Below, in pieces: positions 38,919-47,081 of a DNA stretch of 64,000 nucleotides. The notes below the pieces were generated by a model. The model made no database searches. It was given only the letters and a program-made list of their open reading frames with translations, and was not told the DNA's origin. Position 1 is the first letter of the stretch. The number at the start of each line of letters is the position of its first letter. The stretch comes from Streptomyces sp. CB02400 (GTDB taxonomy: Bacteria; Actinomycetota; Actinomycetes; Streptomycetales; Streptomycetaceae). The stretch is from contig NZ_LIWB01000001.1 of assembly GCF_001905725.1 (NCBI RefSeq), positions 1 through 64,000 on the forward strand, in the 5' to 3' direction. A program made the position numbers and the translations under genes.

Positions 38919-40352
38919 GTGCACACACGTCTGCTTCCGCTGCTCATCGTCCTGATGGCGGCCGTCCTGCTCGCCCTCGGTGTCCCGCTGGCCGTCAGCC
39001 TGGCCGGCGCGGAGCAGCAGCGGGTCGTCGTCGACCGGATCGACGACACCGCGCGCTTCGCGGCGCTCGCCCAGTTCGTCACCGAGCCCACCGACCCGGT
39101 CGACGCGGACATCAACGAGCGCCGCGAGACCCTCAGCAGCGAGCTCCGCAGCTACCACTCGGTCTACGGCATCCGCGCGGGCGTCTTCTACCGCAGCGAC
39201 TCGCCCATGGCACACGCCCCGGACGACTGGTACCTGCCCCGTACGGGCGAGGTGCGCGACGCCTTCGAGGAGGCGCTGCTCAGCCGCCGCAGCCACGACC
39301 CCGAGCAGGTGTGGCCCTGGCAGCGGCGCAGCCTGGTGGTGGCCTCACCGGTCATCCGGGACGGCGACGTCGTCGCGGTCGTGGTCACCGACTCGCCCAC
39401 CGGACAGATGCGCTCCCGCATCCTCCGGGGCTGGCTGGTCATCGCCGCGGGGGAGGCGGCCGCGATGCTGCTCGCGGTCGGCGCGGCGCTGCGGCTGACC
39501 GGCTGGGTGCTCAAGCCCGTACGGATCCTGGACGCCACCACCCACGACATCGCCACCGGACGGCTGAAGTCCCGGGTCGCGGCGGCCGGCGGGCCGCCGG
39601 AACTGAGACGGCTCGCCCGGTCGTTCAACGAGATGGCCGACAACGTCGAGAGCGTGCTGGAGCAGCAGCGCGCCTTCGTCGCCGACGCCTCGCACCAGCT
39701 CCGCAACCCGCTCTCGGCGCTGCTGCTGCGCATCGAGCTGCTCGCCCTGGAGCTGCCCGAGGGCAACGAGGAGATCGCCTCGGTGCAGGCCGAGGGCAAG
39801 CGCCTGGCGCAGGTCCTGGACGACCTGCTCGACCTGGCGCTCGCCGAGCACAGCGAGGCCGTCCTCCAGGTCACCGACATCGGTGCCCTGACCGCCGAGC
39901 GCGTCGCGGCCTGGTCGCCGACCGCCGAGGCCAAGGGCGTCCGTCTGACCGGCACCTGCCCGCCGACCACCGCGTGGGCCGACCCGGTGGCGCTGTCCAG
40001 CGCCCTGGACGCGGTCATCGACAACGCGGTGAAGTTCACGCCCGGGGGCGAGACCGTCGAGGTCACCGTCGCCTCCAACGGCGACATGTCCACCGTCGTC
40101 GTCACCGACAACGGCCCGGGACTGACCGAGGAGGAGCTGACCCGCGTCGGCGACCGCTTCTGGCGCAGCGGGCGGCACCAGAACATCAAGGGCTCGGGCC
40201 TGGGCCTGTCCATCACGCGGGCGCTGCTCGCGGCGGGCGGCGGCTCGATCGCGTACGAGCGTCACGAGCCGCACGGACTGAGGGTGACCGTGATGGTGCC
40301 GAGGAACGCCCCGACGGGTGAGGCGGCGGCTCAGGGCTTGACGGACCGGTAG
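38919..40352 (+). CDS. Membrane sensor histidine kinase
   Basis: The 477-residue kinase has an N-terminal helix (about 5-28), an extracytoplasmic sensor of about 135 residues, a second helix (about 168-192) and a HAMP linker. The HisKA motif is FVADASHQLRNPLSALLLRIE. The HATPase has VIDNAVKFTPGG, VTDNGPGL and GSGLGLSI. The DASHQLRNP form of the H box is typical of actinobacterial kinases. The 3' end overlaps the convergent TAXI gene by 22 bp. Confidence 0.9.
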   Translation: MHTRLLPLLIVLMAAVLLALGVPLAVSLAGAEQQRVVVDRIDDTARFAALAQFVTEPTDPVDADINERRETLSSELRSYHSVYGIRAGVFYRSDSPMAHAPDDWYLPRTGEVRDAFEEALLSRRSHDPEQVWPWQRRSLVVASPVIRDGDVVAVVVTDSPTGQMRSRILRGWLVIAAGEAAAMLLAVGAALRLTGWVLKPVRILDATTHDIATGRLKSRVAAAGGPPELRRLARSFNEMADNVESVLEQQRAFVADASHQLRNPLSALLLRIELLALELPEGNEEIASVQAEGKRLAQVLDDLLDLALAEHSEAVLQVTDIGALTAERVAAWSPTAEAKGVRLTGTCPPTTAWADPVALSSALDAVIDNAVKFTPGGETVEVTVASNGDMSTVVVTDNGPGLTEEELTRVGDRFWRSGRHQNIKGSGLGLSITRALLAAGGGSIAYERHEPHGLRVTVMVPRNAPTGEAAAQGLTDR

Positions 40353-41326
40353 TACCGGCGGGCGCCCTCGTGCAGCCGGAGCGGGTCGGTGTAGATCGCG
40401 GTGCGTACGTCGACCAGCTGGGCGGAGTGGACGTGCGCCCCGATGTTGTCCCGGCTCTTGAGCACGATGCGGGTCAGCCACTCGGTGAGCCGGGGATCCG
40501 CGTCCGCCCGGGTGATCAGGAGGTTGGACACCGCCATCGTCGCGACGGGCGCGCTGGGCCGGCTGCCCGGGTAGGCCGACTCCGGCATGTTGGTGACGCG
40601 GTAGTAGCGCGTGGCGCCGCCCTGTTCGTGCAGCTTGGAGACGAGTTCGGCGTCGATCGGCACGAACCGGAGCGCGGACTGCTCGGCGAGTGTCTTCAGG
40701 CCGTCCGTGGGCAGTCCGCCGGACCAGAAGAAGGCGTCCAGGCCGTGTCCGAGCCGCTCCGGGCCGTTGTCGATGCCGTCGGAGGAGGGCTCGATGTCCG
40801 TCTCCGGGTCGATGCCGGCCGCCCGGAGCACCCGGTTGGCGATGAGCCGGACGCCCGACTTGGGCGGCCCTATGGCGACGCGCTTGCCCCGCAGGTCGTC
40901 GACGGTCTCGATGCCCGAGTCGGGCGCGACGGCGAGCTGCACGTAGTCGTCGTACAGGCGTGCCACCCCGCGCAGCCGGTCGGCGCCCGGCCGGTCGCTG
41001 AGCCGGTACGTCTCCACCGCGTCGGCCGCGGCGATCGCGAAGTCGGCCTCCCCGGTCGCCACGCGGCGCACGTTCTCCTGCGACCCGTCACTCGTCTTCA
41101 GGCGTACGTCGAGGTCGGGCATGTGCTTGCCGAGTGAGCTGCGCAGGAGTACGCCGTACTTCTGGTAGACCCCCGCGCGGGTGCCCGTGCTCAGTGTGAC
41201 CGTCCCGCCCGGTGGTTCCTCGTCCCAGGGCGCCAGCCACCACAGCAGCAGTCCGAGTACGACGAGACCGGCGGCGGTGCCCCGCAGGGCCCGTCGCCTG
41301 CCGATCCGGGACAGCGTGTGGGACAT
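40331..41326 (-). CDS. TAXI-family TRAP-type solute receptor
   Basis: The 331-residue protein starts with a basic stretch and one membrane helix (GLVVLGLLLWWLAPW), with no lipobox or clear cleavage site, so it is probably membrane-anchored. The TAXI fold follows (VTLSTGTRAGVYQKYGVLL, then DGSQENVRRVATGEADFAI). TAXI receptors usually feed a fused TRAP permease; none is encoded nearby. It lies tail to tail with the histidine kinase, so a sensing role is possible. Confidence 0.85.
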   Translation of the reverse strand: MSHTLSRIGRRRALRGTAAGLVVLGLLLWWLAPWDEEPPGGTVTLSTGTRAGVYQKYGVLLRSSLGKHMPDLDVRLKTSDGSQENVRRVATGEADFAIAAADAVETYRLSDRPGADRLRGVARLYDDYVQLAVAPDSGIETVDDLRGKRVAIGPPKSGVRLIANRVLRAAGIDPETDIEPSSDGIDNGPERLGHGLDAFFWSGGLPTDGLKTLAEQSALRFVPIDAELVSKLHEQGGATRYYRVTNMPESAYPGSRPSAPVATMAVSNLLITRADADPRLTEWLTRIVLKSRDNIGAHVHSAQLVDVRTAIYTDPLRLHEGARRYYRSVKP

Positions 41327-41418
41327 GCGCGCGATCCTGCCAGTCGGGGTGGCCGCTGACCAGGGCGGAGCTCACAGCGGGCCGGGGAGTGTCCGTGGTG
41401 GCCGCTACAGTCGCGGGC

Positions 41419-41826
41419 ATGAGTTCTTCGCCCGCCGATCTGGTCCGTGACTTCCACCGTGCCTTCGGGCTGGACGCCCGCGACATACCGTCCGAGGTTT
41501 CGCCGGAGCTCGGTGCGCATCGTGGTGAGCTGCTGGCCGAGGAGGCGCGGGAGGTGGCGGAGGTGTCGGTGGCGGGGCCGCTCGATCGGTTGGCGCACGA
41601 GCTGGCTGATGTGGTGTACGTCGCGTACGGGACGGCGCTGGTTCATGGGATCGACCTCGACGCGGTGATCGCCGAGGTCCATCGTTCCAACATGAGCAAG
41701 CTGGGGCCCGAGGGGGAGGTCAGTCGTCGTGCCGACGGCAAGGTGCTGAAGGGGGAGCATTACGAGGCGCCGGATGTGGCGGGGGTGCTGCGGCGGCAGG
41801 GGTGGGTGCCGGGCGGGGCGGCCTGA
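41419..41826 (+). CDS. MazG-like nucleotide pyrophosphohydrolase
   Basis: The 135-residue all-alpha protein resembles the MazG/phosphoribosyl-ATP pyrophosphohydrolase group. The ELLAEEAREV segment and ELADVVYVAYGTAL supply the acidic Mg-binding pattern (E-x2-E then E-x2-D). A tail of about 45 residues contains KLGPEGEVSRRADGKVLKG, found in the phage- and actinobacterial-type proteins. It may clean non-canonical NTPs. No ribosome site is seen. TACAGT (41406-41411) lies seven bases before the ATG, a leaderless arrangement. Confidence 0.8.
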   Translation: MSSSPADLVRDFHRAFGLDARDIPSEVSPELGAHRGELLAEEAREVAEVSVAGPLDRLAHELADVVYVAYGTALVHGIDLDAVIAEVHRSNMSKLGPEGEVSRRADGKVLKGEHYEAPDVAGVLRRQGWVPGGAA

Positions 41827-41930
41827 GCGGCGCCCCGGGGTACGTCGTCCGGCGTTGGTGCTGGGCGGGGGTGGGTCGCGCTGCCCGGCGCTTGCGGGGT
41901 GCCGCCGCGCCCACCCGTGCCGCCCCAGCG

Positions 41931-42002
41931 GCGCGAGTGCCCGCAGTTGCGGTGGCGCGAGTGCCCGTAGTTGTGGCGGCGTGCGTGCCCGCAGTCATGC
42001 GG
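41931..42002. repeat. Three tandem 24-bp repeats
   Basis: Units start at 41931, 41955 and 41979, and the first two begin GCGCGAGTGCCCG. The third is more divergent and runs into the last codons of the FAD monooxygenase gene. They occupy the gap between two convergent genes and look like a replication-slippage array rather than a coding region. Confidence 0.65.
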
Positions 42003-43350
42003 TGGTGACGACGTTGCGGCCTGTTTCGTGGGCGTAGAGGGGGGTGCGGTCGTGGAGGGCGGCGTGGACTGCCATGTGGGCGTCCCTGCGGCGTTGTGCG
42101 GGGCCGTCCGGGAGGTGGAGGATGCCCGCGTTGCCCCGTGAGCCGCGCTGGATCTCGGCGGTGCGCGGGATGCGCAGGGACTCGTAGCGGGCCAGGCGCT
42201 CCGGGATCTCCGGGGCGGGGGCGTCCGACAGACAGGCGGCCAGGTCCATCGCGTCCTCGATCGCCTGGTTGGCGCCCTGCGCCATGAACGGCAGCATCGG
42301 GTGGGCCGCGTCCCCGAGGAGCGTGATGCGGTTCGTGGACCAGGTGCGCAGCGGCGGACGGTCGTACAGGGCCCACAGGTGGGTCGAGTCGACCGCCGCG
42401 ACGACGTCCGCGACGAGCCCCGTCCAGCCGCCGAAGACCGCGCGCAGCGCGTCCGGGTCGCCCGGCCGGGACCAGGACTCGCGCGGCGGGGCGCCGGTGG
42501 TCAGCGGCACGGTCGCGGCGTAGCTGAGGTACGCGCCGGACGCCACGGGGTAGCACACGAAGTGCCCGCCCGGCCCGAGCCACAGCCGCACCAGCCGCTC
42601 GCGGGCCCCCGCCGGCAGCGCGTCCGCAGGGACCAGGCCGCGGTAGATGCCCAGGCCGGAGAAGACCGGCGCGTCGGTGCGCAGGGTCTCGCGGACCGTG
42701 GAGTGGATGCCGTCCGCGCCGATCACCACGTCCGCCTCGCGGACCGTACCGTCGTCGAAGGCGAGCCGTACGCCCGTACCGTCCGCCGTCTCCTCCGCCG
42801 CCCGCAGCCGTTCGCCGAGACGCAGGCGGTCCCGGTCGGTCAGGGAGAGCAGCGCCTCGTGCAGGTGCGCCCGGTGGATCGTCAGGTACGGCGCCGCGAA
42901 CATGCGCTCGCACTCCGCGCCGAGCGGCGTGCGCGCGATGGGCCGGCCGTTCCAGCCGCGCACCTCCATCGCCTCGACGCGCACCCCGTGCTCCTCCAGC
43001 GCGGGTCCGAGGCCCAGCCGCAGCAGCGGGCGGACCGCGTTGGGCGAGAGCTGCACGCCCGCGCCCACCTCGGACAGCACGCGGGTCTGCTCGTGGACCA
43101 CGTACGGCGTGCCGTTCGCGGCCAGCGCGCCGGCCAGGGCCAGTCCGCCTATGCCGGCGCCGACGACGGCGACCCGTGGCCGCCGCTCCTGGTCCGCGAC
43201 GTCCGCGACGTCACCGGCGTCCCCGGAGTCGCCGGGCCGCCGCTGCGCTCCGCTCCTGCTCCCCAACCGCACGTCTGGGACCGCCTTCCGCGTCTTCGCT
43301 CCACGCCCGTTCACCGTCGCGATGGGTGCGCGGCGTGAGCGCACTGTCAT
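41995..43350 (-). CDS. FAD-dependent monooxygenase (salicylate / 3-hydroxybenzoate hydroxylase-like)
   Basis: The protein is up to 451 residues. The catalytic region has VAVVGAGIGGLALAGALAANG, GADGIHSTVRE and the FAD motif RITLLGDAAHPMLPFMAQGANQAIEDAMDLA, as in single-component salicylate and 3-hydroxybenzoate hydroxylases. The ATG at 43350 gives a disordered N-terminal tail of about 55 residues; a GTG nearer the GxGxxG motif may be the true start. It is 3 kb from the RiPP cluster with an exporter between them, so a tailoring role is possible but unproven. Confidence 0.75.
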   Translation of the reverse strand: MTVRSRRAPIATVNGRGAKTRKAVPDVRLGSRSGAQRRPGDSGDAGDVADVADQERRPRVAVVGAGIGGLALAGALAANGTPYVVHEQTRVLSEVGAGVQLSPNAVRPLLRLGLGPALEEHGVRVEAMEVRGWNGRPIARTPLGAECERMFAAPYLTIHRAHLHEALLSLTDRDRLRLGERLRAAEETADGTGVRLAFDDGTVREADVVIGADGIHSTVRETLRTDAPVFSGLGIYRGLVPADALPAGARERLVRLWLGPGGHFVCYPVASGAYLSYAATVPLTTGAPPRESWSRPGDPDALRAVFGGWTGLVADVVAAVDSTHLWALYDRPPLRTWSTNRITLLGDAAHPMLPFMAQGANQAIEDAMDLAACLSDAPAPEIPERLARYESLRIPRTAEIQRGSRGNAGILHLPDGPAQRRRDAHMAVHAALHDRTPLYAHETGRNVVTTA

Positions 43351-43571
43351 CGGTCGTGTGCCGAGCATGTGCCGCGCCGCACCGCGCGGCAACGGCCCGC
43401 CGGTCCGTCACTGACAACTGTCGCCGCTTGCGTGACGGACGTCATCGGTTCCCCCGCCGACCCTGCTGCCGCGCCCCCGGCCGGCCCTAACTTCCTCAAG
43501 GAGACAGCCGGTTACGCACGACACCCTTGGAGGCACGCGGTGACACGGGAACGACGACGGGAGCGACCGCG

Positions 43572-44570
43572 GTGACCGCGGTGGCCGTTGACGGCCTGCT
43601 CAAGAAGTACGGGGACCACGAGGCCGTGCGCGGCGTGGACTTCGCCGTCGAGGAGGGCGAGATCTTCGCGCTCCTCGGACCGAACGGCGCCGGCAAGACC
43701 ACCACCATGGAGATCCTGGAGGGCTTCCGGCAGCGGGACGGCGGCAGCGTACGGGTCCTCGGCCGCGACCCCGGCGACAAGGCCGACGGGCGGTGGCTGC
43801 GCGGGCAGATCGGGCTCGTGCTCCAGGACATCGCCGTGGAGCCGTACCTGTCGGTGCGCGAGACCATCGCCCGCAACGCGGGCTACTACCCCGCCCCGCG
43901 CGACACCGACGAGGTCATCGACCTGGTGGGGCTCCGGGAGAAGGAGGGCGCGAAGGTCAAGGACCTGTCCGGAGGGCAGAAGCGGCGGCTCGACCTCGCC
44001 CTGGGCGTGATCGGGGACCCGAAGCTGCTGTTCCTGGACGAGCCGACCACCGGCTTCGACCCGGGCGCCCGCCGCGGCGCCTGGGAGGTCGTACGCAACC
44101 TGCGCGACGCCGGCACGACCATCATGCTGACCACGCACTACATGGACGAGGCGCAGGCGCTCGCCGACTCGGTCGCCGTCATCGCCGGCGGGCGGATCGT
44201 CGCCTCCGGCACCCCGGACACCCTGGGCGGCCGGGACAGCGCGCTGGCCCGGATCCGGTTCGCGCTGCCGGCCGGCGCCGCCATCGGGGACCTGCCGATC
44301 CCGGTCAACGACGCCGAGGACGGCCTGGTCACGGCCGAGGCCGAGGAGCCGACGGCGGTCCTGCACCGGCTCACCTCCTGGGCGCTGGAGCGTGGCACGC
44401 CGCTGGAGCGGCTGACCGTGGAACAGCCCACCCTGGAGGACGTCTACCTGGGGCTGACCAGTTCGTACGCACAGCAGGACGCCTCGTCCCCGTCCGCCGA
44501 ACGGGGCCAGGCCCCGGCCCCGGCGGCCCGCGGGCGCCGTGGGCGCCGACCCGGACGGAGCAGCCGATGA
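43572..44570 (+). CDS. ABC exporter ATP-binding protein (DrrA type)
   Basis: The 332-residue ATPase has Walker A GPNGAGKTTT, signature LSGGQKRRLDLALG, Walker B LLFLDEPTTGFDP and the switch His in LTTHYMDEAQ. The C-terminus has the DrrA-like domain ending TLEDVYLGLT and a basic tail. The stop overlaps the start of the permease gene (ATGA). Such pairs export drugs or lipids. Being next to a RiPP cluster, it could serve for export or self-resistance. Confidence 0.9.
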   Translation: MTAVAVDGLLKKYGDHEAVRGVDFAVEEGEIFALLGPNGAGKTTTMEILEGFRQRDGGSVRVLGRDPGDKADGRWLRGQIGLVLQDIAVEPYLSVRETIARNAGYYPAPRDTDEVIDLVGLREKEGAKVKDLSGGQKRRLDLALGVIGDPKLLFLDEPTTGFDPGARRGAWEVVRNLRDAGTTIMLTTHYMDEAQALADSVAVIAGGRIVASGTPDTLGGRDSALARIRFALPAGAAIGDLPIPVNDAEDGLVTAEAEEPTAVLHRLTSWALERGTPLERLTVEQPTLEDVYLGLTSSYAQQDASSPSAERGQAPAPAARGRRGRRPGRSSR

Positions 44571-45400
44571 CCAGCACCCTTCCCCCCACGACCACCACAC
44601 CCGGTCGGCGCTCCGCGCGCCCCGGCGCCGAACGACCGGAGGAACGGGGCTCGTTCGCCCTGCTCGCCCACCAGATCCGCTACGAGCAGCTGTCGTTCTG
44701 GCGCAACCCGCAGTCGATGGTGTTCACCTTCGTCCTGCCCGTCGTGATCATCGCGATCTTCGGCGCCGTGTTCGGCGGCGGCCAGGGCGAGGACTTCTTC
44801 TTCGGCATGAGCGGCATGCAGTACTACACGCCGACCATCGCCGCCGTGTCCGTACTGGGCGCCTGCTACGGCCAGTTGGCGATCGTGCTCGCCATGCGCC
44901 GGCAGACCGGCGTCCTCAAGCGACTGCACGCGACCCCGCTGCCCGCCTGGGTGTACTTCGCGGGCCTGCTGGTGCACTGCGTCGTCGTGAGCATCGTCGA
45001 CGTCGCGCTCGTCATCGGCATCGGGCGCCTGTACGGGGTGCCGTGGCCCACCCAGTGGGCCGCGCTCGCGGTCACCCTGGTGTTCGGCGCGGCCAGCTTC
45101 TGTGCGCTCGGCGTCGGGGTCGCCTCGCTCATCCGCAACTCCGAGGCGGCGCCCGCGGTCGTGCAGTTCATCCAGTTCCCGCTGGTGTTCATCTCCGGCA
45201 GCTACTTCCCCATCCACTCCGGCGTCCTCAACGAGATCGCCGGACTGCTCCCGGTGAAGCCCTTCAACGACGCCATGCTGGCGTCCTTCGCGCACGGCGC
45301 CGGCTTCCAGTGGAAGGAGCTCGCGGTGCTCGCGGCCTGGGGCGTCGTCGGCGCCCTGATCGCGGTGCGCCGCTTCCGCTGGGACCCGCGCCCCGAGTAG
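44567..45400 (+). CDS. ABC-2 type exporter permease
   Basis: The 277-residue membrane protein has six predicted helices. The ABC-2 pattern includes RNPQSMVFTFVLPVVIIAIFGAVFGG near the start and QFIQFPLVFISGSYFPI before the last helices. It is coupled to the ATPase by a 4-bp overlap. The substrate is unknown. Confidence 0.88.
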   Translation: MTSTLPPTTTTPGRRSARPGAERPEERGSFALLAHQIRYEQLSFWRNPQSMVFTFVLPVVIIAIFGAVFGGGQGEDFFFGMSGMQYYTPTIAAVSVLGACYGQLAIVLAMRRQTGVLKRLHATPLPAWVYFAGLLVHCVVVSIVDVALVIGIGRLYGVPWPTQWAALAVTLVFGAASFCALGVGVASLIRNSEAAPAVVQFIQFPLVFISGSYFPIHSGVLNEIAGLLPVKPFNDAMLASFAHGAGFQWKELAVLAAWGVVGALIAVRRFRWDPRPE

Positions 45401-45499
45401 AGCCGGACGACCGCTCCGGACCACCACATCGAGGGGGCCTCTGTGAGGCCCCCTCGCGGCTCTCCAGGAACCCCCACGATGTTTGAGAGGACCCCCACC

Positions 45500-46024
45500 A
45501 TGTCCACGAACCCCACCACCCACCCGCAGACCGTCGACGCCCCGGCCGGTAGCTGGCACCTCGAACCCGCCGACTCCACCGTGGAGTTCACCGGCCGCCA
45601 CTTCTTCTTCCTGCCCGTACGCGGCTCACTGCCCGTGCGTTCCGGCCGCGCCGAACTCGCCGCCGACGGCACCCTGGCCGGCCTGGACGCCACGGTCGGC
45701 GTCGCCGGCTTCGAGAGCGGCGACCCGCGGCGGGACACGGCCGTGCGCGGCCCGCGGTTCCTCGACGCGGAGCGCCACCCGGAACTGCGCTTCACCGGCG
45801 AGCGTCTCACCACCGGACCGGGCGTCACCGGACTGCTGGAGGTCAAGGGCCGCAGGACGCCGGTGACGTTCACGGTCGACGAGCTGACGACCGACGGCGA
45901 TCGGGCCACCGTACGGGCCACCGCCCGCGTCGACCGGCACGCGTGCGGTGTCGGCGCCATGCGGGGCCTGGTCGGAGCGGGACTCCTGGTGCGGGTGCGG
46001 GCCGTCTTCGTACGCCGGTCATGA
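45500..46024 (+). CDS. YceI-family lipocalin-like protein
   Basis: The 174-residue protein has the YceI pattern: WHLEPADSTVEFTGRHFFFLPVRGSLPV near the start, then DPRRDTAVRGPRFLDAERHPELRFTG and a terminal VRVRAVFVRRS strand. YceI proteins form a beta-barrel that holds isoprenoid-type ligands. No signal peptide is visible, so it is probably cytoplasmic. The ATG is preceded by GAGAGGA; an upstream in-frame ATG exists. Confidence 0.83.
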   Translation: MSTNPTTHPQTVDAPAGSWHLEPADSTVEFTGRHFFFLPVRGSLPVRSGRAELAADGTLAGLDATVGVAGFESGDPRRDTAVRGPRFLDAERHPELRFTGERLTTGPGVTGLLEVKGRRTPVTFTVDELTTDGDRATVRATARVDRHACGVGAMRGLVGAGLLVRVRAVFVRRS

Positions 46025-46045
46025 GCCGCACGGCGCACGCAGAAC

Positions 46046-46080
46046 GAGGCCCGGCCGGAGGGGGAATCCGGCCGGGCCTC
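46046..46080. terminator. Bidirectional terminator between the YceI gene and the RiPP operon
   Basis: GAGGCCCGGCCGGA and its exact complement flank a 7-nt loop. It separates the ends of two convergent genes, so it stops both the YceI transcript and the long minus-strand biosynthetic operon. Confidence 0.8.
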
Positions 46081-46107
46081 TGCGTCGGCACCCACGGGGC
46101 GCGGGGG

Positions 46108-47037
46108 TCACCCCACGGGTGCCAGGCCGGGTGCCGGCTGCCGCACCGGGAAGACGTGGGACAGCCAGGCGTAGGTGCGCAGCTCCTCCAGCAGGCTCAG
46201 GCCCAGCCGGTTGTGCAGCATGTGGGCGTGGGAGAAGAGGATCATTCCGGGGTGGGTCGTCGTGTGCCGCCGGATGTCGTCGGCATGGGCCGCCAGCCCC
46301 TCGTACCAGCCGGTGAACGGGCCGTGCGCCCCGGGCGTGATCCGTACCGCGTCCGGGTCCTGGCCGACGTGGGTGATCCGGTCGAGCAGGGCGTCGGGAT
46401 GGCCCGCGTCGGACGCCCAGGCCCGCCAGGCGTCCAGGCCCCGCGCGAAGTAGTGGGCACGCTCGACGGGACCGCCGAGGGCGACGGCGGCGGACAGGGT
46501 GCCGCGCAGCGCCAGCCGGGCGCGCCGCGCCTCGTCGGTGGTGCCCGGGGCGAGCCGCAGCACGAGTTCGCTGGACAGGTGGAACAGGGACTCGGCGGCC
46601 GGCATGAGGGCGTGACCGCCGTAGCGTTCGAACTCGGGGTCGTAGTCGGCACGGTGGACGCCGGGCGGCAGCAGTGCCCGGACGGTGGAGTTGACGCCGG
46701 TCTCACCCGCGGCGGCGAGCCGGGCCGCGCTCTCCTCGTAGGCGTCGGCGGCCAGCGGCTCCTCCCCGGGCGCGAGCCGGCCCGCCGCGGCGAGCCGGTC
46801 GCGCAGGGCGTGCTCGACGTCCGCGCCGGCGTCCGGGGCGAGGTCCGCGATCCGCAGCCGCAGATGGGGACCCGACTGCCAGTAGCGGATGAAGAACCAC
46901 TCGGTGCCGGGCGGCAGTTCGCGGACCGTGGGTCCGACGACCTCGGTGAGGACGCGGTCGTGGGCGCCGCGGGCGGTGGTGGCGAGGTGGAGGTGCCAGG
47001 CGCTCCAGCGCCGGGGTGTGGTGGTGGGCTCGGTCAT
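46108..47037 (-). CDS. Thiopeptide-type LanB C-terminal (glutamate elimination) protein
   Basis: The 309-residue stand-alone SpaB_C domain carries the family marks WFFIRYWQSGPHLRLRI, whose R-x-R matches the elimination residues of NisB, and SHAHMLHNRLGL, the conserved His region. It should remove glutamate from glutamylated Ser/Thr to give dehydroamino acids, working with the LanB N-terminal protein of the same operon. It is the last gene of the operon, 44 bp after the dehydrogenase. Because its elimination residues are kept, I assign elimination here and cycloaddition to the 55186-56343 protein. Confidence 0.82.
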   Translation of the reverse strand: MTEPTTTPRRWSAWHLHLATTARGAHDRVLTEVVGPTVRELPPGTEWFFIRYWQSGPHLRLRIADLAPDAGADVEHALRDRLAAAGRLAPGEEPLAADAYEESAARLAAAGETGVNSTVRALLPPGVHRADYDPEFERYGGHALMPAAESLFHLSSELVLRLAPGTTDEARRARLALRGTLSAAVALGGPVERAHYFARGLDAWRAWASDAGHPDALLDRITHVGQDPDAVRITPGAHGPFTGWYEGLAAHADDIRRHTTTHPGMILFSHAHMLHNRLGLSLLEELRTYAWLSHVFPVRQPAPGLAPVG

Positions 47038-47081
47038 GGGCGGGCTTCCTTGTCGTCCGGAGGGCGTGCGGAGGATCGGGC

